In this document: one piece after another, positions 35,114-44,501 of the stretch
Layout of the letters: every line of letters begins with the position of its first letter
How positions within the stretch are numbered: position 1 is the stretch's first letter
Assembly: GCA_035937795.1 (NCBI GenBank)
Contig: DASZHO010000069.1
Coordinates: forward strand, 1 to 64,000
Direction of reading: 5' to 3'
Length of the DNA: 64,000 nt
Source of the DNA: JAMQPK01 sp035937795
GTDB lineage: Bacteria; Acidobacteriota; Vicinamibacteria; Vicinamibacterales; JAMQPK01
The notes under the pieces: model-generated
The model's input: only the letters and a program-made list of their open reading frames with translations
Told to the model about the DNA's origin: nothing
The model's database searches: none
Program-made: the position numbers and the translations under genes

Positions 35114-36410
35114 TGACCTTACCTTGCACCGCGTCCGGCGCGGTGCCTGCGTGCCAGGGCGGAATCGGCGGTTTCCCCGGCTCGTACAGCGTCTCCATCG
35201 GAGGCCAGACCTTGTCGACGCGCCCCGTGAAAAGATCGCCGATCAGCAGATCGGTGATCGTACCGCGCAGCTCAGGATAGCGCCGGACGAACTCGCCGAA
35301 GCTGAAGCCTGCATAGTACTCACAAACCAGCCGCCGCATGCGATCGATGCCCTGATTGAACACCGTGCCCCACTTGCCGAGTTGGGCAGCCGAGGTATCA
35401 CCTCGCTCCAGCCCCTCGACAATCGCATCGGCAGCCATTTGCCCCGACTGCAAGGCCAGGAGGACGCCTGAAGAATACAGCGGGTCGAGAAAACCAAACG
35501 CGTCGCCCACAAGGACCCAGCCGTTGCCGGCGACTTCTTTCGACCGGTACGAATAGTCTTTCGTGGCGAAGTAGCCGGTCGCTCGGCGCCCGTTCGCCAC
35601 CCTCCGCTTGACCGCGGGACAGCGATCCACTTCCGTCTCATAGGTGTGTTCGTGGCTGATGCGAGTCTTGCTAAATAAATGCTCGAAGGGCGCGACGACA
35701 CCGACGCTCACGATATCGTTGTGCAACGGGATGTACCAGAACCATCCCTGCTTGTCGGCCGTCTGCAACACGAGCGTGGCCCCCTCGTCCCGGCCGGCGT
35801 CCCGATAGGCTCCTTCCCAGTACGTCCAGATCGCGCCTTTGTTCAGCACCGGATCCCAGAGCCTGAGCTTGAAGCGGTTCTGCAGCAGCGCTGTCTGGCC
35901 GCTGGCATCGACGATGACCGTCGCGCGAACCTCGCGATCCCGGCCGCTCTCGTCGCGCACCGTCACGCCGACCGCCCGATCGCCTTCGAACAACACATCG
36001 AGCACGCGCACCCCTTCGTGCGCCTCGACGCCATGCTCGCGGGCGTTCGTCAGCATCAGCTGATCGAATTCGCTGCGCGCCACCTGCCAGGTCTGCGAGC
36101 ACTCGTGCGGCTTGTTGTCCCAGAAATAAAACGGCGCAGAAAGCTTGCCGCTGGCGTTGACGAACTGCACGCTGTACTTTTTGACGAAATGGCTGTGCTG
36201 CATTTTGGGCAGCATGTTCAGGCGCTTCAGCACCCAGTACGTTTCCGGGATCAACGATTCGCCGATATGGAACCGCGGGAAGCGCTCGCGCTCGAAGAGC
36301 GCCACGCGATATCCCTGCTGTGCGATCAAGGTCGAGACCGTCGAGCCGGCAGGGCCGCCCCCGATGACGACCACATCCGGATGCGCGGCATTCCCGTTGC
36401 CTGACATCAT
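35079..36410 (-). CDS. FAD-dependent oxidoreductase, tryptophan-halogenase-like
   Basis: I start it at ATG 36410, after a GGGGAG ribosome site; a GTG at 36425 is also open and would overlap the preceding gene. The product has about 443 residues. The FAD-binding motif IGGGPAGST sits near the N-terminus, followed by the acidic end of the Rossmann fold (FERERFPRFHIGES). GESLIPE and a late GDAFGFLDPLYSSGV motif are typical of the geranylgeranyl-reductase/halogenase family. The halogenase-specific WxWxIP is represented by GWFWYIPLH. The substrate is unknown. In aryl-polyene and pigment clusters such oxidoreductases act on tethered or CoA-bound aromatics. Confidence 0.85.
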   Translation of the reverse strand: MMSGNGNAAHPDVVVIGGGPAGSTVSTLIAQQGYRVALFERERFPRFHIGESLIPETYWVLKRLNMLPKMQHSHFVKKYSVQFVNASGKLSAPFYFWDNKPHECSQTWQVARSEFDQLMLTNAREHGVEAHEGVRVLDVLFEGDRAVGVTVRDESGRDREVRATVIVDASGQTALLQNRFKLRLWDPVLNKGAIWTYWEGAYRDAGRDEGATLVLQTADKQGWFWYIPLHNDIVSVGVVAPFEHLFSKTRISHEHTYETEVDRCPAVKRRVANGRRATGYFATKDYSYRSKEVAGNGWVLVGDAFGFLDPLYSSGVLLALQSGQMAADAIVEGLERGDTSAAQLGKWGTVFNQGIDRMRRLVCEYYAGFSFGEFVRRYPELRGTITDLLIGDLFTGRVDKVWPPMETLYEPGKPPIPPWHAGTAPDAVQGKVNELFLPQGRRP

Positions 36411-36421
36411 CGAGTCTCCCC

Positions 36422-37735
36422 TCACCGCACGCCGATGTTGTAGAGGTACTTGTAGCCGCGCATGTAGATCTCGTTGTCCACCAGCGCCGGCGATGCATCA
36501 AACCCGTCGTCGAGGTGGTTGGTCGCCAGCACCTCGAATTTCGGTCCGTGACGGATCACGACCGTTGTGCCGTCGCGGTCAGTGACGTACACGCGCCCCG
36601 CCGCTCCGACCGGAGACGAAAACACCTCTCCCAGTTTCGGGAGACGCTGGAGCTGATAATGCGGGGCTCCGGTCTTGGCGTCGAAGACCGAGAGGATGCC
36701 GGAATTCGTCTTGAGCAGGTAGAGGAGGCCGTCGTACAGGAGCGGCGACGGCACGTACGGCGTGTCACGGTTGAGGGACCAGACAATCGCGCTCGAACCG
36801 GTGATGTCGCCGCGAGCGTCGGCGAGCCGAACCGCTTTGAGATCGTTGCCGGCAAACCCGCTGGTCGCAAATACCATCCCGTCGGCTGCGACAGGCGAGG
36901 GGATCGGATTCATCGTCAGCCCCTTGCTGTGCCAGATGAGCTCGCCGGTTTCGAGATCGTAGCTGCGAAGGCGATTCATGCCGCTGGCGATCACTTGAGT
37001 GCGGCCTGCATATTCGACGACGAGCGGAGTGGCCCAGGAATCGATTTCCTCGCGCCGGGCCCGCCAGATCTCGTTGCCTGTCCGCATGTCGAGTACGGTG
37101 ATGAAAGACTCGCCCTGATGGTCCCAGACGAGAACGAGCCGATTGCCGTGCAAAGCGGGCGTCGTCCCCTCGCCGAACTGGTTTCGCATTCTCTTGTGGC
37201 CGAAATCCTTCTGCCACAGCGGCTTTCCGTCCATGTCGTACACATACAGTCCGCGCGACTCGAAAAACGCCACGACATGCTCGCCGTCCGTGATGGCGGA
37301 GCTGGACGCCCATGTCCCGTTGTCCGGATGCGATCCTTCATGCGGACGCTCTTCGCGCGCTGTCCGCTCCCATATCGTGCGGCCCGTCTTTCGGTCGATC
37401 GCCATCACGACGAACCGATGGACCTCGAGGGCCCGGCCGCCCCGCGGGGTGTGCGAGTCGGCCAGCGTCGCATTGGAGGGAACGGCGGTCAGCACGAACA
37501 CCCGATCGCCCCAGACGACCGGAGAACCCGATCCCCGCCCTGGAATCTCGACCTTCCAGCGAATGTTTGTTTTTTCGTTCCATTCGAGCGGTGGGTTTGC
37601 GGACCTCGAAATGCCGCTGGCATACGGGCCACGCCACTGGTGCCAGAAGCGATCGGCCGTGGCGTCTTGAGCGCGCGGCATCGATGCCAGCAACACGAGG
37701 CCCACCGACAGAGCTGGAATAAGCGATCGCTTCAT
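36422..37735 (-). CDS. Secreted PQQ-like beta-propeller protein
   Basis: The start is ATG 37735 (437 residues, MKRSLIPALSVGL signal peptide), 7 bases after the previous propeller gene; a longer frame from 37816 is polar and unlikely. The opening WHQWRGPYASGIS and blade motifs (RKTGRTIWERT, RTGNEIWRA, ETGELIW, DAKTGAPHYQ) are typical. The end (HLDDGFDASPALVDNEIYMR) matches the C-terminal blade of the other members. It is probably a periplasmic scaffold or ligand-binding protein belonging to the long operon. Confidence 0.84.
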   Translation of the reverse strand: MKRSLIPALSVGLVLLASMPRAQDATADRFWHQWRGPYASGISRSANPPLEWNEKTNIRWKVEIPGRGSGSPVVWGDRVFVLTAVPSNATLADSHTPRGGRALEVHRFVVMAIDRKTGRTIWERTAREERPHEGSHPDNGTWASSSAITDGEHVVAFFESRGLYVYDMDGKPLWQKDFGHKRMRNQFGEGTTPALHGNRLVLVWDHQGESFITVLDMRTGNEIWRARREEIDSWATPLVVEYAGRTQVIASGMNRLRSYDLETGELIWHSKGLTMNPIPSPVAADGMVFATSGFAGNDLKAVRLADARGDITGSSAIVWSLNRDTPYVPSPLLYDGLLYLLKTNSGILSVFDAKTGAPHYQLQRLPKLGEVFSSPVGAAGRVYVTDRDGTTVVIRHGPKFEVLATNHLDDGFDASPALVDNEIYMRGYKYLYNIGVR

Positions 37736-37742
37736 TCTTGGC

Positions 37743-39038
37743 TCAGTGTCCAATCGCGAACAGCGTGCGGTTGGTTCTGATGTACCAACGACCGTCGACG
37801 AGCGCCGGAGATGCAAGCGTGGGTTCCCCGATCCGGTTCACGTGGAGCAGCTCGAACTTCGGACCGGCCTGCAGCACAAATGTCTCGCCATCGTCGTTGG
37901 TGAAGAATACCTTGTCATTGACCGCAACCGGCGATGCCGAAAATCCTTCGCTGCGCGCGGTCCCGAGCCGCCCCTGCCACATCACACGACCGGTCAGTGC
38001 CTCGAGCGCGGTCACGATGCTGCTCATGTCGTTGACCATGTAGAGAGCGTCGCCGTAGAGGATTGGTGAAGGCACGAACGGCGAGCCTCTCGGGCTGCTC
38101 CAGGCCACGTTGCTGTGCGTGACGTCGCCTTTGCCGCCAGGACGGATCGCCAGAGTGGGGCCCGCCCGCCCGGAGGAGCAGAACACCATTCCATATCCCA
38201 CGACCGGAGTCGGAATGACCTCCCAGAGGTTTCCGCCACATCGCCAGAGCTCGCGTCCCGTGTCTGGATCGTATGCCTGCACCATCCGCTCGCTGCTGAC
38301 GATGATCTCGTCGTGATCGGCGACGCGGATGGCGATCGGCGTGCCCCATCCGACGCGTGCGGCGCGGCTCGTCCGCCAGAGCTGCCGGCCGTCTTGTGTG
38401 TCAAAGGCCGCAATGAAGGAGCCCCTGCCCTGATCCTGATAGAGCACGAGTCGATCTTTGTAGAGCAACGGCGAGCCGGCGGGGCCATGGTCGACGTCCA
38501 TCGGCCCGAGGTCCCGATGCCAGACGAGCTTGCCGCTGAAATCGAAAGCGACGAGTCCGCGACCGCCGAAGTAGGCGTACACCCGTTGGCCGTCAGTCGC
38601 CGGCGTTCCGGAAGCGTGAGTGTTCTTCCGGTCAACCGAACTGTCCGCCCGCCCTTCGGGCACGAAGCCTTCCCAGAGACGCGCGCCATTGGATCGCTGG
38701 AACGCCAGAACCGAGAGTCGCTTCCCGCCGTCGTAAGCCGTTGTCAGAAAAACTCGATCCGCCCAGACGATCGGCGACGAATTCCCCTGGCCAGGAATCG
38801 GTATTTTCCACTGGACGTTGGACGTGCCGGACCACGTGTCCGGATAGGCGTCCGAACTCGCGAGTCCCTGGCCTGAAGGTCCCCGCCATCGGGTCCAGTA
38901 CCGAGCGCCCTCACCTTCTACCGCGATCATGCGAACGGCGTTGTCCTGGCGCCCGCCGTCCTGACGCGCAAAGCCCGCCGCGCCGAAATGGCCAGACATG
39001 GCGACGAGCGCCGCAGCTGCGATCGGGATCTGCCTCAC
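37743..39038 (-). CDS. Secreted PQQ-like beta-propeller protein
   Basis: The start is GTG 39038, overlapping the rhodanese stop as GTGA and preceded by AGGAG, which gives 431 residues; the frame is open to 39164 but without signal-peptide character. The signal peptide RQIPIAAAALVAMSGHFGAA is followed by WTRWRGPSGQGLASS and propeller blades (SNGARLWE, TQDGRQLWR, DTGRELWR, ALTGRVMWQ). The C-terminal block LVDGRWYIR resembles the other propellers. The tight coupling to rhodanese and to the next propeller (7 bases) ties it to the operon. Confidence 0.84.
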   Translation of the reverse strand: MRQIPIAAAALVAMSGHFGAAGFARQDGGRQDNAVRMIAVEGEGARYWTRWRGPSGQGLASSDAYPDTWSGTSNVQWKIPIPGQGNSSPIVWADRVFLTTAYDGGKRLSVLAFQRSNGARLWEGFVPEGRADSSVDRKNTHASGTPATDGQRVYAYFGGRGLVAFDFSGKLVWHRDLGPMDVDHGPAGSPLLYKDRLVLYQDQGRGSFIAAFDTQDGRQLWRTSRAARVGWGTPIAIRVADHDEIIVSSERMVQAYDPDTGRELWRCGGNLWEVIPTPVVGYGMVFCSSGRAGPTLAIRPGGKGDVTHSNVAWSSPRGSPFVPSPILYGDALYMVNDMSSIVTALEALTGRVMWQGRLGTARSEGFSASPVAVNDKVFFTNDDGETFVLQAGPKFELLHVNRIGEPTLASPALVDGRWYIRTNRTLFAIGH

Positions 39039-39373
39039 ACCTTCTCCTGAGGGAGCCCCCAACGGCGCCAGCCAGCCATGTGGCCCCTGAGATACAGCAC
39101 GCGCTGAAAGCCCCGTCGGCGAAGCGCCGCTCCCGCCAGAATTGCCCGCGGTCCGTACCCGCAATAAAGGACGAGCAGATCCTCCCGAGAAGCGGGAATC
39201 TCCGGAGATCGGGTCAGCAGCTTCCAGAACTCTATCAGCCTCGCGCCTGGCACGTGCCCGTCTCGAAACTCTCGTCGAGACCGGACATCGATGATCGTGG
39301 GAGCGGCACCCGCGTCGATGAGAGCGAGCAACTCCGATGCAGCAATGTCCGAATGCACTTTGCGTCCTGGCAT
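39035..39373 (-). CDS. Rhodanese-like domain protein
   Basis: I start it at ATG 39373 (112 residues); the longer frame would need a TTG start at 39394. The single rhodanese domain has IIDVRSRREFRDGHVPGA and the active loop LYCGYGPRA with its catalytic Cys. It closes with LRGHMAGWRRWG. Rhodaneses move sulfane sulfur, and single-domain versions often act as sulfur relays or regulatory modules. The position between a PaaK-like ligase (7 bases upstream) and a propeller gene (GTGA overlap) suggests a role in the operon pathway, not general cyanide detoxification. Confidence 0.86.
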   Translation of the reverse strand: MPGRKVHSDIAASELLALIDAGAAPTIIDVRSRREFRDGHVPGARLIEFWKLLTRSPEIPASREDLLVLYCGYGPRAILAGAALRRRGFQRVLYLRGHMAGWRRWGLPQEKV

Positions 39374-39380
39374 GATCGGG

Positions 39381-40685
39381 TCACTTCTCGACAACGAAGC
39401 GGCGCGCCTTCATCTCGAAGCGAGGCAGCGTCCCTGTACGCACGAGCTGTACGTTGGCGGTCAGCCCAAGCGCTTGTCGCAACGCCAACCCCACGGCATC
39501 GCTCACGGCGCTGGCTTCTCCACGGTTGGGCGCGAGCTCCACCTCAATCGACAATGCGCGCAACGGCGACGGGGCTGTCACGGTCGCCCGATATTCGACG
39601 ACCTCATCAAAGCGTCGCATGACGTCCTCGATCGCACCAGGGTAAAGGTTCACGCCGCGCACGTTGATCATGTCATCGGTGCGCGCCAGGATTCCCCCCT
39701 CGAGACGCGCCAGCGTCCGACCGCACGCGCACTGTTCTGTCCGTCTCACGACGATATCACCGGTGCGATAACGAATAACCGGGCTCGCGGTGCGCCCAAG
39801 GTTCGTGACGACCAGTTCGCCTCGCTCCCCATCAGGCACCGGCCGCTCTGCCCCGGGCTCCAGCACCTCGCAGATATATTCGCACTCGTTGAGATGGAGC
39901 GATCCGGGCTCCTCCCAGCACTCAAAGCTGACCGGCCCGACCTCGGTGAGGCCGTGATGATCGATCACGCGGGCGCCCCAGGCCCGCTCGATGCGCTCAC
40001 GCGTCGATGGAATGTGACCTCCCGGTTCTCCTGCCACGATGAGGACCCGGACGGAACTCTTCGAAAGGTCGGGCTTGCCCTTCCTGGCATCGGCCGCAAC
40101 CTCGACGAGGCGCAATGCGTACGTCGGGGTGCAGCACAGAACGGTCGGCGCGACCGCGTCGATCAACATCAGTCGAGCCTGGCTGGACATCCCGCCGGCC
40201 GGAATGCAATGAGCACCGATCTGACATCCCGCTTCGAATGCGGTCCAGAATCCGAGGAAGGGGCCGAAAGAAAACGTGAAGAGAATCCGATCGGTCGCGC
40301 CCACCCGCGCCCCGCGGTAGACCGCCTTCCAGCAGTCCAGCATCCATTGCCAGCTCTCATTGGTATCGAGCCAGCGCAACGGATCGCCGGTCGTCGCTGA
40401 CGTCTGGTTGTAGCGGGTGTATCGATCGACGGATTCGGTGAGCACGGTGCCCCATGGCGGATGCTCGCGTTGATCGGCGACGAGCTCGGCTTTTGTCGTC
40501 AGCGGCAATTCATGAAGGTCAGCGGGCAGGCGCAACCGCTCGATGGCAACCCCGGCGTTCAGTAGCTTGCGCGTATAGAAAACGTTTCGTCGCCGGATGG
40601 CGGTCACGAGATCGGTGAGCCGGCGGCCTTGCAGTTCGGCGAGCGTCGTTCTATCGCTCCGCTCGGCCTCGATGGTCCGCGTCAC
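39381..40685 (-). CDS. PaaK-like acyl-CoA ligase (phenylacetate-CoA ligase family)
   Basis: The start is GTG 40685, overlapping the thioesterase stop as GTGA (434 residues); the 32 residues ahead of it are Arg-rich and unlike the family. The AMP-binding loop is TSATTGDPLRW, a degenerate form of the usual TSGTTGxP. Then come the DHHGLTEVGPVSFEC acyl-site region, the YRTGDIV motif, a cysteine pair (EQCACGRT) and the C-terminal DDMINVRGVNLYP hinge found in aryl-CoA ligases such as PaaK. The product probably activates an aromatic or short carboxylic acid with ATP and CoA. A chorismate-lyase-like gene nearby makes 4-hydroxybenzoate a candidate. Confidence 0.86.
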   Translation of the reverse strand: MTRTIEAERSDRTTLAELQGRRLTDLVTAIRRRNVFYTRKLLNAGVAIERLRLPADLHELPLTTKAELVADQREHPPWGTVLTESVDRYTRYNQTSATTGDPLRWLDTNESWQWMLDCWKAVYRGARVGATDRILFTFSFGPFLGFWTAFEAGCQIGAHCIPAGGMSSQARLMLIDAVAPTVLCCTPTYALRLVEVAADARKGKPDLSKSSVRVLIVAGEPGGHIPSTRERIERAWGARVIDHHGLTEVGPVSFECWEEPGSLHLNECEYICEVLEPGAERPVPDGERGELVVTNLGRTASPVIRYRTGDIVVRRTEQCACGRTLARLEGGILARTDDMINVRGVNLYPGAIEDVMRRFDEVVEYRATVTAPSPLRALSIEVELAPNRGEASAVSDAVGLALRQALGLTANVQLVRTGTLPRFEMKARRFVVEK

Positions 40686-41107
40686 GGCCGCTCCGGCTCT
40701 TCCGGCGCGGCTTGAAAACGGGCGGCGATCTCGGGAGGGATGCTGATCGATTTCAACGGTTGGTGGCGTTTGCTCACGCACGTGATGGTCATGGTGCCGC
40801 TGGCGATCTCCGTGTCGCCCTTCGTGATCAGGCAGAGGTACCGCATCGTCTTTTCGGCGATCGCCACAATACGAATCAGCACGTCGAACTCGTCCTCGAA
40901 GCGCAGCGGCCGGTGGAAGTCGAACGACGCCGCCACACGGGGCCAGCCAATCTCCGCGTCGATCGGCGCGATGCTCAGCCCGGCCGCGCGCCAGAGCGCG
41001 TGCTCGGCTTCCTCCATGTACCGGAAGAAGCAGCTGAAGTGCACGATGCCCGCGGCGTCGGTCTCGTAGAACTGAACGCGTCGCCTCAGCCGATGTTCGC
41101 TAACCAC
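40682..41107 (-). CDS. Acyl-CoA thioesterase (4-hydroxybenzoyl-CoA thioesterase/YbgC family)
   Basis: The start is GTG 41107 (141 residues) after an AGGAG site; the longer frame overlapping the antiporter gene is not family-like. The hot-dog fold signature YETDAAGIVHFSCFFRYMEE carries the catalytic Asp of the YbgC/4HBT family. The rest follows the usual WPR, F..PLRFEDE and TKGDTEIASGTM pattern. It hydrolyses CoA thioesters, typically short-chain or aromatic. The stop overlaps the GTG start of the ligase gene and the start overlaps the antiporter stop by 22 bases, so these genes are translationally coupled. Confidence 0.87.
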   Translation of the reverse strand: MVSEHRLRRRVQFYETDAAGIVHFSCFFRYMEEAEHALWRAAGLSIAPIDAEIGWPRVAASFDFHRPLRFEDEFDVLIRIVAIAEKTMRYLCLITKGDTEIASGTMTITCVSKRHQPLKSISIPPEIAARFQAAPEEPERP

Positions 41108-42501
41108 GAATCGCTCCTTGCCTCCACCATCTTCTGTCGATGCACGAGCTGCACGACCGGCGTCGTCGCCAGAGTTGTCACGAGCGCCATGATCACCAGC
41201 ATCGCGAAGAGCGTTGGTGAGATCACGCCCAGATCGAGGCCGACATTGAGTACGATGAGCTCCATGAGGCCACGTGTGTTCATCAGAATGCCCAGCGTGC
41301 TCGCCTGCCGCCAGTTCAATCCTGTCAAGCGGGCAGCCGCCAGCGTCCCTCCGAATTTCCCGAGCGTAGCCACCACGACGATCATGCCGCACACCAGCCA
41401 CTGATCGTACCCTGCCAGCAGATCGATCCGGGTTCTCATGCCTGTGATGGCGAAAAAGGCCGGCAGCAGGAGGATCGTCACAAAATCCTGCAACCGCTGG
41501 ATCAGGGCGCGGGCGAGCGCGCTGTCGTGAGGCACGATGACCCCGAACAGAAATGCCCCGAAGATTGCGTGTACACCGATCAGTTCAGTCGTCACAGCGG
41601 ACAACAGCACACACAGCAGCACAAACGCAATCGCACCGCTCGTCGGGGGTGTGTCGCGCGCTCGATCGACGAGCCGGACGGCCAGAGGCCGGATGAAGAT
41701 GAACATGCACGCGATAAATCCCGCCGTCAGGACTGCAACGACCAACGCCCCCGCTCCCCTGGCCTGAGCGACTCCGCTCACAAACGCCAGCAGACACCAT
41801 GCCGTCACATCGTCTGCGGCTGCACAGGCCAACGCCACGGCGCCGAACTCCGTTTGTGCCATCCCGCGATCCGCCAGGATGCGCGCGAGCACCGGGAACG
41901 CCGTCACCGACAGGGCGACCCCCATGAACAGGGCGAAGCTCGTAAACGAGACGTCGCTCGTCGACAGTCGAGGATAGAGATACAGCGCCATCGTCGATCC
42001 GAGGAGAAATGGCACGACGATGCTGGCATGCGATGTGGCGACCGCGGCTGAAGCGCGGCGACGCAGGAGGGCAACGTTCAAGTCGAGACCGACGAGAAAC
42101 ATGTAGAAGGCGACGCCGATTTGCGCGACGAGCCCGAGGTACGGGGCAACCTCCACCGGCAGGATGTAGGCTGACACGCTTGGAGCGACGCGGCCGAGAA
42201 GTGAGGGACCGAGCAGAATGCCGGCCACGACTTCGCCGATCACCACAGGCTGGCCGAGAAGTCCCAGCAGCAGGCCAGTCGATCGACCCGCCACAAGCAC
42301 TGCCGCCAGCGCCAGTAATACGTGGAAGAGAGTGTCCGGCGTGGCTGTCGCGGCCGAACCGCCCGAGGTGCCGCCCGCTGCAGGCGGCGGCGCAGGCAAG
42401 CCCTCTCCGTACCCGCGGATCAGCAGAAACAACCCGATGGTGCCGAGCACCATGCCGGCGTAAAGCGCTGCGGTCCAGAGCCTTGATGACGATCGAGTCA
42501 T
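41086..42501 (-). CDS. Cation:proton antiporter (CPA2/KefB type)
   Basis: The protein has 471 residues. A first membrane helix and a Gly/Pro/Ala linker precede an antiporter core of about 12 helices. Recognisable blocks are LGQPVVIGEVVAGILLGPSL, VSVTAFPVLARIL-type SVTAFPVLARI, the paired acidic ACAAADDVTAW and HAIFGAFLFG. There is no cytoplasmic TrkA/RCK domain. It exchanges Na+ or K+ for protons across the inner membrane. In pigment and secondary-metabolite loci such antiporters can support export, but here the link is positional only. It overlaps the thioesterase start and lies 42 bases from the UbiC-like gene. Confidence 0.87.
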   Translation of the reverse strand: MTRSSSRLWTAALYAGMVLGTIGLFLLIRGYGEGLPAPPPAAGGTSGGSAATATPDTLFHVLLALAAVLVAGRSTGLLLGLLGQPVVIGEVVAGILLGPSLLGRVAPSVSAYILPVEVAPYLGLVAQIGVAFYMFLVGLDLNVALLRRRASAAVATSHASIVVPFLLGSTMALYLYPRLSTSDVSFTSFALFMGVALSVTAFPVLARILADRGMAQTEFGAVALACAAADDVTAWCLLAFVSGVAQARGAGALVVAVLTAGFIACMFIFIRPLAVRLVDRARDTPPTSGAIAFVLLCVLLSAVTTELIGVHAIFGAFLFGVIVPHDSALARALIQRLQDFVTILLLPAFFAITGMRTRIDLLAGYDQWLVCGMIVVVATLGKFGGTLAAARLTGLNWRQASTLGILMNTRGLMELIVLNVGLDLGVISPTLFAMLVIMALVTTLATTPVVQLVHRQKMVEARSDSWLANIG

Positions 42502-42543
42502 GCTCAGTCGTGACAGCCGGTATCGAGCTCGCGAGAACGGAGA

Positions 42544-43131
42544 TCAGACGAGGGGAAGAACTTCGACGATGTCGCCGATTTTGGAGCCTTCATGGATCAT
42601 CTCGGTACGCCGTCCGTAAAGCGTGCGCGGCCTCCTCATCCAGAACACGCCCATCATCTCCGAATTCGGAGTCACGGCCAGAAACGCTTTCGGCCGGCTC
42701 TCATATTGAACGCCGCCGTTGCGAAGGAGACGTCCGAGCGGGATCTCGTTCTCGAGAATCTGTCGACGAATGCGTTCGCTGAAGGCGTCCACCAGGATCC
42801 GGATCGCGCCCATCTCGACCGGCCGTCCCGTGGATTCCTGGACGAGCAGCACCCGGCGGAAGTACCAACGCCGGTCGAGAAACGTCGAAAGCGGACGAAG
42901 CAAGACGCGCCCACCGAAGTACCGTTCGAGCGTCAGTGTCATATCGTTCGCGTGCACGAGCAGCGATCGGTACGGCAGGGGAATGTCGTGAGGCTCGATC
43001 GCTTTCACGCCGGGCGATCGAACGCCGGCCCGCGCATAGACGGAATCGAGCGGAAACAGGATGCCGTTCCGGGAGGGCCGCGCACGAGGTCTGCCCGTGG
43101 TGGAGGAAACTGCTCGACGCGATGCGCTCAT
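42544..43131 (-). CDS. Chorismate pyruvate-lyase (UbiC)-like protein
   Basis: The protein has 195 residues. The pattern LLVHANDMTLTLERYFG, LRPLST, RRVLLVQESTGRPVEMGAIR, EIPLGRLLRNGGV and LYGRRTEM matches the UbiC-like fold. The Arg after the hydrophobic strand, the Leu-rich lid and a late conserved acidic site are present, as known for chorismate lyases. Such enzymes turn chorismate into 4-hydroxybenzoate and pyruvate. Remote relatives are UTRA-like sensors, so enzyme activity is inferred from the neighbouring ligase and thioesterase. It lies 14 bases after the radical SAM gene. Confidence 0.75.
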   Translation of the reverse strand: MSASRRAVSSTTGRPRARPSRNGILFPLDSVYARAGVRSPGVKAIEPHDIPLPYRSLLVHANDMTLTLERYFGGRVLLRPLSTFLDRRWYFRRVLLVQESTGRPVEMGAIRILVDAFSERIRRQILENEIPLGRLLRNGGVQYESRPKAFLAVTPNSEMMGVFWMRRPRTLYGRRTEMIHEGSKIGDIVEVLPLV

Positions 43132-43145
43132 CGGATGACAGGAGG

Positions 43146-44477
43146 TTAGGTGTACCGGATTCCCGCGTGCCGCGGCTGGAAAAATCGACGTAGCAGCGAA
43201 TCGACGCGCAGTAATCCCTCTCGCGTCAACGCCACGAGGTCTTCACTTGCCTCGGCCAGATAGCCCTGTTCGGAAAGGGCGGCCAGAGGTTCGCGGAATC
43301 GGTCGAGAATCCTGATGCCGTATTTCTCCAGAAAGTACGTCGGACGGATTCGTCCCAGCTTCAGCTGCAGTACCAGCTCTCGAATGAGCCGCTCGTCGGA
43401 ATCAGGACGGTACGCGCGGCTCAACGGAAGCGCTCCCCGGCCGATGCCGGCGCTGTAGTCTTCCCACGTGTCGAGATTCTGCAGGTGCACTCCGTTGATG
43501 TGCCCGAACGATGCGACGCCCAGGCCGGCCAGATCGGCGCCCTGCCACAGCCGATCGCGATAGATGAATCGCGTCCGGCCAGGATCCTTGACCGCCGTGT
43601 ATGCGCTGCCGACCGTGTACCCCCCTCGCTCGAGCGCGTTGAACGCTTCATCAACCCAGCGCCGCTTGGTCGACCAGCTCGCCACCTGCTCGCTGAATCG
43701 GCCCGTTCCCTTGAGCACATCCGAACTGATCGTCGTATTGAACGGCAGCTCCATCTGGTAGACGGTCACGCTGTCGGGTTCGAGCTCGAGCGTTTTCTCG
43801 ATGCAGAGCCGCCAGTTGTCATCTGTTTCGCCGAGCATGCCCGCGATGAGATCGATGTTGATCTGTGGAAACCCCAGCGACTGCGCAAACCGATACGCGC
43901 GAAAAATCTCGGGCGAGCGGTGGGCGCGGCCGTTCGCCTCGAGAATGTGATCGTCAAAATTCTCGACGCCCAGGCTCAGGCGCGTGACACCGAGTCCGCG
44001 AATCGCCGCCAGCTTGCTCTCGGTGAGCGTGCCGGGCTCGCACTCGAACGTGATCTCCTCGGCGTCGCGCCAACTGCTGACCGCGTCCAGGCGGCGCACG
44101 AGTCGCTCGAGCTGGCGCACCGAAAGGAACGACGGCGTGCCGCCCCCAAAATAGACGAAATTGAGCGTCCGCCCGGCGATGGCCGGATACGTGTTGTACA
44201 GCTCCCACTCGCGAGCCATCACGTCGAGATAATCTTCGATCTCGCGGGCGGTCTTGTCCGTGTACACGCGGAAATAGCAGAAGTGGCAGCGCTTGCGGCA
44301 GAACGGAACGTGAAGGTACAAGCCGAGCGGAACGGGAGCCGGAGCCTCGGCAAGCGCCTCCAGCGCGTCGCCTTTGACGGCCTCACGCGTCCACACCGAA
44401 AACGGTGGATAGTTCGCGACGAAGTAACTGCCGATTTCGGTGTCGTCGACGAGGGTGCCCTGAACCGCTTCGCTCAT
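43146..44477 (-). CDS. HemW-like radical SAM enzyme
   Basis: The protein has 443 residues. The CxxxCxxC cluster motif CRKRCHFC follows GLYLHVPF, exactly as in coproporphyrinogen III oxidase-like proteins. YFGGGTPSFLS is the SAM-binding GGTP motif, and ECEPGTLT and LSLGVENFDD follow. The C-terminal HemN-type domain reads GVASFGHINGVHLQN to the end. HemW-type proteins bind heme or act on porphyrins, while operon variants often methylate or rearrange other substrates. The surrounding genes argue for a pathway-specific role rather than heme synthesis. Confidence 0.86.
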   Translation of the reverse strand: MSEAVQGTLVDDTEIGSYFVANYPPFSVWTREAVKGDALEALAEAPAPVPLGLYLHVPFCRKRCHFCYFRVYTDKTAREIEDYLDVMAREWELYNTYPAIAGRTLNFVYFGGGTPSFLSVRQLERLVRRLDAVSSWRDAEEITFECEPGTLTESKLAAIRGLGVTRLSLGVENFDDHILEANGRAHRSPEIFRAYRFAQSLGFPQINIDLIAGMLGETDDNWRLCIEKTLELEPDSVTVYQMELPFNTTISSDVLKGTGRFSEQVASWSTKRRWVDEAFNALERGGYTVGSAYTAVKDPGRTRFIYRDRLWQGADLAGLGVASFGHINGVHLQNLDTWEDYSAGIGRGALPLSRAYRPDSDERLIRELVLQLKLGRIRPTYFLEKYGIRILDRFREPLAALSEQGYLAEASEDLVALTREGLLRVDSLLRRFFQPRHAGIRYT

Positions 44478-44501
44478 CGAAGGTACTATACCGCGCTTCC
44501 T